From: Streptococcus parasanguinis
Lineage (GTDB): Bacteria; Bacillota; Bacilli; Lactobacillales; Streptococcaceae
Reading direction: 5' to 3'
Assembly: GCA_018377375.1 (NCBI GenBank)
Contig: JAGZZN010000031.1
Span: 1-21,444, forward strand
DNA length: 21,444 nucleotides
Of the stretch, positions 7,582-15,716 are shown one piece after another. Position numbers and translations under genes: made by a program. The stretch's first letter is position 1. Each line of letters opens with the position of its first letter. Below the pieces are notes generated by a model. It was not told the origin of the DNA. It ran no database searches and worked only from the letters and a program-made list of their open reading frames with translations.

Positions 7582-7612
7582 AGGTGGTATCCTTTCTGTC
7601 TCTTCAGTTTTT

Positions 7613-7618
7613 ATTGTA
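7613..7618 (-). promoter_or_regulatory. gpo: Putative -10 box of the peroxidase gene
   Basis: On the minus strand these bases read TACAAT, about 32 bases before the ATG. No good -35 box lies at 16-18 bases, so this is a weak or activated promoter at most. Confidence 0.45.
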
Positions 7619-7663
7619 GCACAAATGTCCTAGAATTGGGCCAAAAGGAGCATGACTTCTTGC

Positions 7664-7692
7664 TTTAGTCCCTCCTGTGAAAATGATATAAT
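7664..7692 (+). promoter_or_regulatory. Extended -10 promoter of rexB-rexA
   Basis: TGATATAAT at 7684-7692 is a perfect extended -10 element. A weak -35 (TTAGTC, 7664-7669) sits 17 bases upstream. Transcription should start near 7699, about 40 nt before the rexB ATG. Confidence 0.7.
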
Positions 7693-7740
7693 AAGAAGAT
7701 AACAAGCTCTCAAGAAAATGCCAAAAGGAGAACGGATCGG

Positions 7741-10700
7741 ATGAAATTACTCTATACGGATGTTCGGACCCCCTTGACCCAGGTCCTGACACAAGAAGCC
7801 GTAGGGATAGTAGAACAGGGCAAGCGTGTGTTTTACATTGCGCCCAACTCTCTTTCCTTTGAAAAAGAAGCCAAGGTCTTGTCCTATTTAGAAGGTCAGG
7901 CTTCTTTTGCCATTACCGTCACGCGCTTTGCCCAAATGGCCCGTTATTTCATCCTGAACCAGGTTTTTGAGGAGCAACCCTTGGATGATATCGGTCTAGG
8001 CATGCTATTTTTTAAAGCTCTTTCCCAGATGAAGGACCAGGATCTTAAAGTTTACGGGGCCCTGCGTAAGGATCCTCAGTTTATCCAGCAACTGGTCCAG
8101 CTCTATCATGAATTGCAGACAGCCCAGATGGATTTTACAGATTTGGAGTTGCTCGAGGCAGCTGAAAAAAGAGAAGACCTCTTGGCGATTTTTGAAGCGG
8201 TCTCTGAGATGTTGGTCAAGCACCGGTATGAATCTCAGTCCAAGATGGCCTTTTTCCTCAATCAGGTTGAAGAAGGGCAGCTGGAAGAGCAATTACAGGA
8301 TGTGGCGATCGTCGTCGATGGCTTCACGCGTTTTTCTGCGGAAGAAGAGGCTTTGATTAGTCTCCTTCATCGAAAAGGAGTAGAGATCGTCATCGGGGTC
8401 TATGCCAGTGAAAAAGCTTATCGGGCAAGCTTTAGAGAGGGCAATCTTTACCAGGCCAGTGTTGACTTTCTCCTCCAGCTGGCAAAGACTTTTCAGGTTC
8501 AGCCTCAATATTGTGGGCAAGCGATTGAAGACTCCTTTAGTCGCATTACCCGCATGCTAGAAGCGCGCTATGATTTTTCACAAGTGGAAAATGAGCTGGA
8601 GGACCAAGACCGAACAGCGGTTCAACTCTGGCAGACCAACACGCAAAAGGAAGAGTTGGAATATGTCGCTAAATCCATCCGTCAGCGTCTTCATGATGGG
8701 GCCCGCTATCGGGATATTCGGGTCTTGTTAGGCGATGTAGAAGCTTATCAACTGCAGCTCAAGACCATTTTTGACCAGTATCAGATCCCTTTTTACTTGG
8801 GACGAAGTGAAGCCATGGTCCACCATCCCTTGATTCAGGTCATTGAATCCTTGGGGCGGATCAAGCAGTTCAATTACCAGACAGAAGACGTCATCAACTT
8901 GTTAAAAACGGGTCTGTATAGTGATCTGACGCAAGAAGAAGTTGATGCTTTTGAGCAGTACCTTCGTTTTGCGGAAATTAAAGGAGCTACAAAATTTCAC
9001 AAGCCTTTTACTAGCAATCGTCAGGGCAAGTTTAATTTGGAAAAGCTCAATACTCTCCGGGAACGCGTCGTAGAACCTCTAGCCCCTTTCTTTTCACAGC
9101 GCAAACAAAAGGTGACCCAACTCTTAACCACCTTTACAGAGTTTCTGCAAGAGGCCCAACTTTCTCAGAATCTCCAAGCTTTGATCAAGGATCTAGCCTT
9201 GGAGGAGCAGGAGCGCTATGACCAGGTCTGGAAGGCCTTTCTCCATGTCTTAGAGGAGTTGAACGTGGTTTTTGAGGACCAAGAGCTGACCGTAGATGAC
9301 TTTTTGGCCCTCCTCTTATCGGGGATGCAATTGTCTCAATACCGGACAGTTCCTGCTACTGTCGATGTGGTGACGGTTCAGTCCTATGACTTGATTGAAC
9401 CCTTGACAGCGCCTTATGTCTACGCGATCGGGCTGACCCAGGAGCGTTTTCCAAAGATTGCTCAGAACACCTCTCTACTCAGTGAAGAAGAGCGCCAGCA
9501 GCTCAATGAGGCCACCCAAGAAGGAGCAGAGCTCCAGGTGGTGACCAGCGAAAATCTCAAGAAGAATCGCTTTGTGGCGGTTTCGCTCCTCAATGCGGCG
9601 ACCAACCAACTGGTCCTATCGGCCCCTAGCTTGGTCAATGAAATGGAAGATAGTGTCTCTCCTTACCTTGTCGAATTGACCAAGAAACCTATTGCCATCG
9701 AGTGGACGACCAAACAAGCCCAAGCCTCGAGTGATGATATCGGGACCTACCGGGCACTTTTAGCGCGCGTGATCGAACTCCATCAAGAGGAGATCACGAG
9801 TGAGTTGTCTCCTGAAGAAGCCAGCTTTTGGGGTGTGGCGGTACGGGTCTTGCGCAAGAAATTAGCCGCTGAAGGCATCCAGATTCCTCAGATTTCAACG
9901 GAATTAAAGAGCCGTCAGCTTCAGTCGGATACGCTTCAAGCGCTCTATCCAGAGGGCAAAGCCTTGACCTTATCCGCTTCTGCCTTGAATGAATACTACA
10001 AGCACCAGTATGCCTTTTATCTGCGCTATGTCTTGGGTTTACAAGAAGACGAAACTATTCGGCCAGACGCTCGTAGTCATGGGAATTTCTTGCACCGGAT
10101 TTTTGAACGAGTCCTAAAAGATAGCTCCGATCAAGCGTTTGATCGGTGTTTAAGTGAGGCGATTCGAGAAACCAGCCAAGAAGCAGAGTTCCAACAATTG
10201 TATGGAGAAAATGGAGAGACCGAGTTTATTCGCAACTTGCTTCTTGATACCGCGAAAACGACGGGGCGGGTCCTCGCCCAGCAAAATGGCATCGAGACCA
10301 TCGGTGAGGAGACCCTCTTTGGTGGGAGCGCCCACACCTCTTATCCATTGTCCGATGGCCGTCTCCTGCAGCTACGAGGCAAGGTGGACCGCATTGATCA
10401 ATTGAGGGATCGGGGAGCCCTCGGAGTCGTGGACTACAAGTCCAGTCTGACGCAGTTCCACTATGACAAGTTCTTTAATGGACTAAATTCTCAATTGCCG
10501 ACCTATCTTTCTGCGATTCAGGATTTGAAGGAATACCAAGAGGAGCAGGGGATTTTTGGAGCCATGTATTTGGAAATGGGAGATCCTGTGGTGGATCTGA
10601 AAAAGACTAAAACAGTAGAGGATGCCATCAACCAAACCATGAAAAGTCAACAGTACAAGGGGCTCTTTATGGCAGATCAGGCGCCTTATCTGGGCGAGGC

Positions 10701-11007
10701 CTATGACAAAAACAAGGCCATGATGCTGAGTAAGGAAGAACTGGACCTGCTCCTCTTGTACAACGCTTATCTTTATAAAACAGCAGCAGAAGGGATCCTC
10801 AAGGGGCAATTTGCCATCAATCCCTATAGTGAAAATGGGCGCAATATCGCACCATTTGTGGAGCAGTTTAAATCCATCACGGGATTTGAAGCGGATCGTC
10901 ACCTAGGTCAGGCACGGTTCTTGACCAAACTAGACCAAAAAGGAATACGCGGTGAAAAGGTGAAAGCCGCGTGGATCGAGAAGATGAAGGAGGTCTTGAA
11001 CAAATGA
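7741..11007 (+). CDS. rexB: RexB, AddB-type helicase-nuclease subunit
   Basis: A 1088-residue protein, the usual length of streptococcal RexB (AddB/RexB type 2). With RexA it forms the ATP-dependent helicase-exonuclease that unwinds and trims double-strand DNA ends until a Chi site, producing the 3' strand for RecA. The C-terminal RecB-family nuclease domain shows H785 (LHRIFE), D883 in GKVDRID and D898-Y899-K900 in VVDYKSS, so the nuclease should be active. The N-terminus has no Walker A, and the cysteine cluster that holds the Fe-S staple in Bacillus AddB is absent: the matching C-terminal stretch (around NIAPFVEQFKSITGF) has no cysteine. Both absences fit the type 2 branch. ATG 7741 follows AAAAGGAG at a 10-base spacing. 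The stop overlaps the rexA start (ATGA). Confidence 0.96.
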   Translation: MKLLYTDVRTPLTQVLTQEAVGIVEQGKRVFYIAPNSLSFEKEAKVLSYLEGQASFAITVTRFAQMARYFILNQVFEEQPLDDIGLGMLFFKALSQMKDQDLKVYGALRKDPQFIQQLVQLYHELQTAQMDFTDLELLEAAEKREDLLAIFEAVSEMLVKHRYESQSKMAFFLNQVEEGQLEEQLQDVAIVVDGFTRFSAEEEALISLLHRKGVEIVIGVYASEKAYRASFREGNLYQASVDFLLQLAKTFQVQPQYCGQAIEDSFSRITRMLEARYDFSQVENELEDQDRTAVQLWQTNTQKEELEYVAKSIRQRLHDGARYRDIRVLLGDVEAYQLQLKTIFDQYQIPFYLGRSEAMVHHPLIQVIESLGRIKQFNYQTEDVINLLKTGLYSDLTQEEVDAFEQYLRFAEIKGATKFHKPFTSNRQGKFNLEKLNTLRERVVEPLAPFFSQRKQKVTQLLTTFTEFLQEAQLSQNLQALIKDLALEEQERYDQVWKAFLHVLEELNVVFEDQELTVDDFLALLLSGMQLSQYRTVPATVDVVTVQSYDLIEPLTAPYVYAIGLTQERFPKIAQNTSLLSEEERQQLNEATQEGAELQVVTSENLKKNRFVAVSLLNAATNQLVLSAPSLVNEMEDSVSPYLVELTKKPIAIEWTTKQAQASSDDIGTYRALLARVIELHQEEITSELSPEEASFWGVAVRVLRKKLAAEGIQIPQISTELKSRQLQSDTLQALYPEGKALTLSASALNEYYKHQYAFYLRYVLGLQEDETIRPDARSHGNFLHRIFERVLKDSSDQAFDRCLSEAIRETSQEAEFQQLYGENGETEFIRNLLLDTAKTTGRVLAQQNGIETIGEETLFGGSAHTSYPLSDGRLLQLRGKVDRIDQLRDRGALGVVDYKSSLTQFHYDKFFNGLNSQLPTYLSAIQDLKEYQEEQGIFGAMYLEMGDPVVDLKKTKTVEDAINQTMKSQQYKGLFMADQAPYLGEAYDKNKAMMLSKEELDLLLLYNAYLYKTAAEGILKGQFAINPYSENGRNIAPFVEQFKSITGFEADRHLGQARFLTKLDQKGIRGEKVKAAWIEKMKEVLNK

Positions 11008-14000
11008 TCAAACAAGCATTTTTGACAAGAGAAGAAATCAAGGCCCTCCAGGTCCAAGAGGCAGCTTCTACCAAAGAGCAAAAGCGGACGCCAGAACAGA
11101 TCGATGCCATCTATAGTTCGGGTACCAATATCCTGGTGTCGGCCTCTGCTGGATCAGGAAAGACCTTTGTCATGGTGCAGCGGATACTGGATCAGATGCA
11201 GCGTGGCATTTCGATTAAGGAGCTCTTTATCTCGACCTTTACGGTCAAGGCAGCAGGAGAGCTCAAGGAGCGTTTGGAAAGTGAACTTGGGAAAGCCCTG
11301 CAAGCGAGTGATGATCCAGAGCTCAAGCAACACCTGGCCCGTCAAATCGCAGATGTCGCCACCAGCGATATCGGAACCATGGATTCCTTTACCCAAAAGG
11401 TCCTAACGCGCTATGGCTATTTGCTTGGGTTGGCGCCTCAGTTTCGCATTTTACAAAATTCTAGTGAGCAGCGCCTCTTACAAAATGAAGTCTTTCAAGC
11501 TGTTTTTGACCGCTATTACCAGGGGGAAAATCAAGAGGCCTTTGTCCAGATGGTCAAGAATTTCACGGGACAGCGCAAAAATTTATCCTTGTTTAAAGAA
11601 CAGATCTACCAGATCTATGACTTTCTTCAGTCGACCAGTGATCCGGAGAAATGGCTGGAAGAGCATTTCCTAAAAGGTTATGAAGAGACCGATTTTGACC
11701 AGGTGGAAGCTACTCTGATGGAGAGCATCCAGCAGGCCCTTTATGAGGCAGAGAGCTTTTTTGCCTTTCATCTGTCCAATGAGGGCCAAGCATTTGGCAA
11801 GGCCAAATATTTGGAAGCTGTAGAAGAGGTTCTCGATCAAATTGGAAGCCTGACAGGTCGCACCAATAAAGAACAACTGACCTCTGTCCTAAAGGCGGTC
11901 GTGGCGATTAGTCGGGCTTCAAATGGGGGAGCTTTGACCAATAGAGCCCGAAAGGAAGAGTTGAAAGACTTAGTCTCGGCTTATAACCAGGATAAAACCA
12001 TACATATCAACCGCCTCAGAGACTTGGAAAATCAGCTCTATCAGCTGGAATTTCAACAAACCTTCCACCAAGAAGAAGGCCCCATGCTCTCCTTGCTGCG
12101 GGACTTTATCAGAGACTTTGCTCGCGCTTATCTGGAGCGAAAAATCCAAGAAAAAGCTTATGAATTTGGGGATATCAGTCATTTTGCCATTCAAATTTTA
12201 GAGCAATTCCCAGAGGTGAGACAAGCCTATCAAGAAAGATATCATGAGGTCATGGTCGATGAGTACCAGGATACCAACCACACCCAAGAGCGGATGTTGG
12301 ACTTACTTTCAAATGGCCACAATCGCTTCATGGTGGGGGATATCAAGCAATCGATTTATCGCTTCCGTCAGGCAGATCCACAGATTTTCAATGATAAATT
12401 TAAAGCCTACCAAGAAGAAGGGGCGAAAGGGCGGTTGATCCTCCTCAAGGAAAATTTCCGGAGTCATGTGGAAGTATTGGACGCGACCAATGATGTCTTT
12501 CGCCATTTGATGGACGAAGAGGTGGGCGAGATTGACTACAATCAAACCCACTATCTGGTCGCAGGAAGTGACAAGCAGCGGATGGCCTTGCCACAACATC
12601 GGGCAGAATTTTTGCTCTATGATGGCTCCCAAGACCAGGAAGAAAAGACCGAAGACGAGGAAGCTGCTTCTGGACTCGAGACGGTTTCCAAGGGAGAAAT
12701 TCTCCTGGTCATCAAAGAAATTTTACGCCTCCATCGGGTGGAAAAAGTGCCTTTTAAAGAGATCACGCTCTTAACGGCGACTCGAACGCGAAATGATGCG
12801 ATTCTGGAAGCCTTTGACCAGTACCATATTCCGATTGTGGCAGATAGCGGACAGGCGCATTATCTTGAGTCACTGGAAGTGATGGTCATGTTGGATACCT
12901 TGCGGACCATTAACAATCCCTTGCATGATTATCCCTTGGTTGCTCTCATGAAATCCCCCATGTTTGACTTTGATGAAGATGAATTGGCACGGATTTCCTT
13001 GCAGAGCCTTCCAGAGCAAAAGCAAATGGCTTTCTACCACAAGGTCCAGTTAGCCCTTGAAAAGACTGCAGAGCATGCAAATCTGATTGATGCCAAGCTC
13101 ACAGCTAAAATCGAGAACTTCCTCAAAGTTTTATCTACTTGGCGGGCTGCTGCCAAGACCTCTTCGATCTATGATTTGCTGTGGAAAATCTATGAGGATC
13201 GCTATTACTATGACTATGTCGGCGCCCTTCCAAATGGGGCCCAGCGTCAGGCCAATCTCTACGCTTTGACGCTTCGGGCCAATGATTATGAAAAAGCCAG
13301 CTTTAAGGGCTTGTCGCGCTTCATTGCCATGATTGACAAGGTGATCGAAAATGAACACGATTTGGCCAGCGTCCCTCTTGCGGCTCCAAAAGATGCCGTC
13401 CAGCTCATGACCGTCCATAAGAGTAAGGGGCTGGAATTCAAGTATGTCTTTATTCTCAATATGGACAAAGCCTTTAACCGTAAGGATCAATCGGGGCCGA
13501 TTATCCTCAGTCGCCAAAAAGGGATTGGCTTTAAATATGTTGCGAGTTTTCCGGTTGAGACAGAGAATCCAGTTGCTCCAGAAACCATTCGCCTGCAGAT
13601 CGAAACACCTTGCTACCAACGCAATGTGGAAGAAACAAAATTGGCTACCATTTCTGAGCAGATGCGTCTTCTTTATGTCGCTATGACACGGGCTGAGCTC
13701 AAGCTCTATCTAGTCGGAAAAGGCCGGGAGGACAAACTGCGTGATACCGATTGGGGGACTAGTCGCAATGGCAAATTGGATCCGGAAAAACGAAAAGAAT
13801 GGATCTCTTATCAGGACTGGCTCTTTGCTATTCAAGATGTGTTTACTAAGAATACCCTGGCTTATGACACGCGTTTTGTGACAGATGAAGACTTGACACC
13901 AGACCACCTGGAACCTTTAGAAAAGGAAAAGGATGCCCGGCTGGATCAGCTCAAGGATGTCCGTCAGTCAGAGGATATTCGTCGGGCCTTGGATATCTTG

Positions 14001-14669
14001 GAAAATGTTGATCGGCTCAATCAGCTCTATGCTCCGGCCATTCATTTGCCAAGTGTCCGGACCCCTAGTCAGATCAAGAAATTCTACGAGCCGGTCATGG
14101 ATGCCAATGGCGTTCAGATCATGGATGCAAAGACTGTGACGCCTGAGTTTGAGCTGCCAACTTTTGGTCAAGAAAAAGCCGTGACAGGAGCCCAAGTCGG
14201 TAGTGCTGTCCATGAACTCATGCAGCGCGTGCCTCTTGGAGAAGAAATCACGCTGGATACGTTGCATCAAGCCTTAGAGCAAGTTCAAGCAGAGCCAGCG
14301 GTCAAAGCCCGTATCAAACTAGAGGCCATCCTTGCTTTCTATGAGACGCCTTTGGGGACCTTGCTTCAAAAAGAAGCCTCTCGAGTCCGTCGCGAAGCTC
14401 CCTTTGCCATGCTGAAGAAAGATCCTGCAAGTGGAGAGGACTTTGTCGTGCGGGGGATCTTGGATGGTTATTTGGTGCTAGAAGACCGGATTCTGCTCTT
14501 TGATTACAAGACGGATCACTACAAGGTTCCTAGCCAATTGGTCGAACGCTACCGGGATCAGCTCGATCTCTATGCAGAAGCTCTTCGTCGTTCTTATGGC
14601 AAAGAGCAAGTAGAAAAATACCTCGTGCTTTTAGGTGGCCCCCATCTAGAAGTGGTGAAAGTGGAGTAA
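11004..14669 (+). CDS. rexA: RexA, AddA-type helicase-nuclease subunit
   Basis: A 1221-residue UvrD/Rep-type superfamily 1 helicase with a C-terminal nuclease domain, the motor subunit of RexAB. Motifs in order: ASAGSGKT (47-54), TFTVKAA, VDEYQDTN (Walker B D419/E420), GDIKQSIYRFRQADP, LKENFRS, MTVHKSKGLEFKYVF and LLYVAMTRA; the nuclease motif is FDYKTD with D1167 and K1169. All catalytic residues are present. The start is the ATG at 11004, overlapping the rexB TGA by four bases, because AAGGAGG (10987-10993) lies ten bases upstream and MIKQAFLTREEIKALQ resembles known RexA N-termini; a GTG at 10971 is upstream of that site and less likely. Translation is coupled to rexB, giving equal subunit amounts. 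Confidence 0.96.
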   Translation: MIKQAFLTREEIKALQVQEAASTKEQKRTPEQIDAIYSSGTNILVSASAGSGKTFVMVQRILDQMQRGISIKELFISTFTVKAAGELKERLESELGKALQASDDPELKQHLARQIADVATSDIGTMDSFTQKVLTRYGYLLGLAPQFRILQNSSEQRLLQNEVFQAVFDRYYQGENQEAFVQMVKNFTGQRKNLSLFKEQIYQIYDFLQSTSDPEKWLEEHFLKGYEETDFDQVEATLMESIQQALYEAESFFAFHLSNEGQAFGKAKYLEAVEEVLDQIGSLTGRTNKEQLTSVLKAVVAISRASNGGALTNRARKEELKDLVSAYNQDKTIHINRLRDLENQLYQLEFQQTFHQEEGPMLSLLRDFIRDFARAYLERKIQEKAYEFGDISHFAIQILEQFPEVRQAYQERYHEVMVDEYQDTNHTQERMLDLLSNGHNRFMVGDIKQSIYRFRQADPQIFNDKFKAYQEEGAKGRLILLKENFRSHVEVLDATNDVFRHLMDEEVGEIDYNQTHYLVAGSDKQRMALPQHRAEFLLYDGSQDQEEKTEDEEAASGLETVSKGEILLVIKEILRLHRVEKVPFKEITLLTATRTRNDAILEAFDQYHIPIVADSGQAHYLESLEVMVMLDTLRTINNPLHDYPLVALMKSPMFDFDEDELARISLQSLPEQKQMAFYHKVQLALEKTAEHANLIDAKLTAKIENFLKVLSTWRAAAKTSSIYDLLWKIYEDRYYYDYVGALPNGAQRQANLYALTLRANDYEKASFKGLSRFIAMIDKVIENEHDLASVPLAAPKDAVQLMTVHKSKGLEFKYVFILNMDKAFNRKDQSGPIILSRQKGIGFKYVASFPVETENPVAPETIRLQIETPCYQRNVEETKLATISEQMRLLYVAMTRAELKLYLVGKGREDKLRDTDWGTSRNGKLDPEKRKEWISYQDWLFAIQDVFTKNTLAYDTRFVTDEDLTPDHLEPLEKEKDARLDQLKDVRQSEDIRRALDILENVDRLNQLYAPAIHLPSVRTPSQIKKFYEPVMDANGVQIMDAKTVTPEFELPTFGQEKAVTGAQVGSAVHELMQRVPLGEEITLDTLHQALEQVQAEPAVKARIKLEAILAFYETPLGTLLQKEASRVRREAPFAMLKKDPASGEDFVVRGILDGYLVLEDRILLFDYKTDHYKVPSQLVERYRDQLDLYAEALRRSYGKEQVEKYLVLLGGPHLEVVKVE

Positions 14670-14672
14670 ATC

Positions 14673-14990
14673 ATGGCAATTGCACAGGAAAACATCGAAC
14701 GGATCCAAAGAATGGAAGGTTATTTGAATGACTATGCCAAAACTTTGGAAGAAACCAAAAAAGCAGTGGATCAGCTAAGAGAGCATCAAGAAAGCTATAT
14801 CCAACTGCGCGATTATTATAGTAGTCAGGCCTATTTTGATGATTTGGACTTGTCCAATCAAGCTGACTTTCCAGCAGATCTTCCTTGTGGTGTCTTGTCC
14901 GAAGATGCCGTCTATGATTTGTTAGACGAGCATTTTCAGATGGGAGTGGAGCTCTTGGAGATCGCAACGAAAATGATCAAAGAACGGTGA
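14673..14990 (+). CDS. DUF4298 family protein
   Basis: A 105-residue acidic protein, mostly helical by composition. An N-terminal heptad-like stretch (residues 7-50: IERIQRMEGYLN, LEETKKAVDQL) suggests a coiled coil. A DLPCGVLSEDAVYDLLDEH segment (about 69-87) follows and matches my memory of the DUF4298 family. There is no signal peptide or membrane helix. The gene starts 3 bases after the rexA stop and before the operon terminator, so it is co-transcribed with rexBA. I recall the same neighbourhood in other streptococci. The function is unknown; a link with RexAB is only suggested by position. Confidence 0.8.
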   Translation: MAIAQENIERIQRMEGYLNDYAKTLEETKKAVDQLREHQESYIQLRDYYSSQAYFDDLDLSNQADFPADLPCGVLSEDAVYDLLDEHFQMGVELLEIATKMIKER

Positions 14991-14996
14991 AATTTC

Positions 14997-15032
14997 AATC
15001 TAAAAGCTCCGGTTTCCCGGGGCTTTTAGATT
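14997..15032 (+). terminator. Terminator of the rexB-rexA-DUF4298 operon
   Basis: A long stem: AATCTAAAAGC (14997-15007) pairs with GCTTTTAGATT (15022-15032), with a CCGG/CCGG core and a short T-C loop. No T run follows the stem, but the TTTT lies in its 3' arm. The inner 26 bases are almost identical to the hairpin at 15430-15455. Confidence 0.75.
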
Positions 15033-15051
15033 GAAGACAAACGTCATCATA

Positions 15052-15304
15052 GAAACTTTCCTTAGGTGAGTACGGACGTCTGCGGATAAAGTCAAAATAG
15101 GAAGTTTGACGCAGAATCTTTCGATTCTAGGAGAACTTATCTTTTTGACACAATCCGCAGTCCGTGTTCAATTAGTTTTGAACCTCTTCGCTCTTTAATT
15201 TCTGGGCTCAGGCTAAAACAGTTCCCCGAACTGTTTTACTCTCAAAACTACCGAGTGCTAGAAACCATAGTGTTTCTAGCACTTTTCTCACGGCGGAAAG
15301 TTTC
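15052..15304 (+). repeat. Structured inverted-end repeat, copy 2 (253 bp)
   Basis: Its ends are a perfect 10-bp inverted repeat, GAAACTTTCC (15052-15061) and GGAAAGTTTC (15295-15304). The first 28 and last 118 bases correspond to the copy at 6834-7045. The middle 107 bases (15080-15186) are unrelated to that copy and form their own arm: CTGCGGAT (15080-15087) pairs with ATCCGCAG (15153-15160), stacked on ACGGA/TCCGT, with GTCAAAA/TTTTGAC and AGAATC/GATTCT inside, then a GTTCAA/TTGAAC hairpin (15166-15183). The 3' part has a 10-bp stem (15215-15224 with 15228-15237) and an 11-bp stem (15255-15265 with 15272-15282), both with changed bases on both arms relative to copy 1. No coding potential is seen. 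Confidence 0.82.
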
Positions 15305-15426
15305 AGTATATGTTTGAATAAACATAATATATATCATTCTAATTCTTTTAGCATTACTTGTGTTAGCATATCGTGACAAACCCTACCAATAAGAGAAAAT
15401 TTTCCAAAATGGACTTTTTCTTCAGC
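15305..15426. other. AT-rich spacer without a recognised gene
   Basis: About 120 bases between repeat copy 2 and the DUF3042 terminator. It contains a small inverted repeat ATGTTT/AAACAT (15310-15325), an AT alternation near 15326-15334 and a GAAAATTTTC palindrome (15394-15403). There is no reading frame with a ribosome binding site and no clear promoter. I assign no function. Confidence 0.5.
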
Positions 15427-15456
15427 AAAAAAAGCTCCGGTTTCCCGGAGCTTTTT
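15427..15456 (-). terminator. Terminator of the DUF3042 gene
   Basis: A perfect 12-bp stem, AAAAAGCTCCGG (15429-15440) with CCGGAGCTTTTT (15445-15456), loop TTTC. On the minus strand it ends in seven T, 6 bases after the gene's stop. The opposite T run makes it usable on the plus strand as well. Confidence 0.88.
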
Positions 15457-15462
15457 GAATGA

Positions 15463-15633
15463 TTAGTGTGAGACACGGCGACGTGCTGCTTTTTTGCGGT
15501 TTTCTTCGATGAAAGCTGCTTTTTGTTCTTCTGGTTCGATTACTTTTTTCTTGAATGTGTAAACTGCACCTGCGACAGCAGCAACTGTACCAGCAACACC
15601 AGTAACAAAACCTTTACCAAATCCTTTAGCCAT
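15463..15633 (-). CDS. Small DUF3042 family protein
   Basis: A 56-residue protein on the minus strand, starting MAKGFGKGFVTGVAGTVA. Residues about 8-25 are a small-residue-rich hydrophobic helix (G/A/V), followed by FKKK, an acidic-basic helical stretch (EPEEQKAAFIEENRKKAARR) and the ending VSH. The pattern fits the DUF3042 family of Firmicutes, a single-helix membrane-associated protein with a charged cytoplasmic tail. The ATG at 15633 has AAAGGAG eight bases upstream. Its own strong terminator and upstream promoter region show that it is a separate transcription unit, divergent from miaA. The function is unknown. Confidence 0.85.
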   Translation of the reverse strand: MAKGFGKGFVTGVAGTVAAVAGAVYTFKKKVIEPEEQKAAFIEENRKKAARRRVSH

Positions 15634-15667
15634 GAGAATTTCTCCTTTTCTGAACTTTAAATATTTA

Positions 15668-15676
15668 TGTTATAAT
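15668..15676 (+). promoter_or_regulatory. Extended -10 promoter of the miaA operon
   Basis: TGTTATAAT is a perfect extended -10. The -35 position (15648-15653, TTCTGA) is poor. Transcription should start near 15683, about 35 nt before the miaA ATG. Confidence 0.65.
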
Positions 15677-15678
15677 AT

Positions 15679-15707
15679 ATGGTAACGAAAAAACGTGAAT
15701 TTTGCAA
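15679..15707 (-). promoter_or_regulatory. Putative promoter of the DUF3042 gene
   Basis: On the minus strand TTGCAA (15707-15702), a 17-base spacer and TACCAT (15684-15679). An alternative -10 (TATATT, 15679-15674) overlaps. It lies on top of the divergent miaA promoter and ribosome binding site. Confidence 0.45.
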
Positions 15708-15716
15708 GGAAAAACG

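Noticed and set aside
13131..13619. A long minus-strand frame inside rexA.
   Set aside because: It is a shadow of the rexA reading frame, with no start signals and no recognisable protein features.
6834..15304. The inverted-end repeats considered as BOX, RUP or SPRITE elements, a T-box, or a CRISPR array.
   Set aside because: End sequences and hairpin order do not match BOX, RUP or SPRITE as I remember them; there is no T-box AGGGTGG-ACCGCG motif and no regularly spaced short repeats. A database search was not possible.
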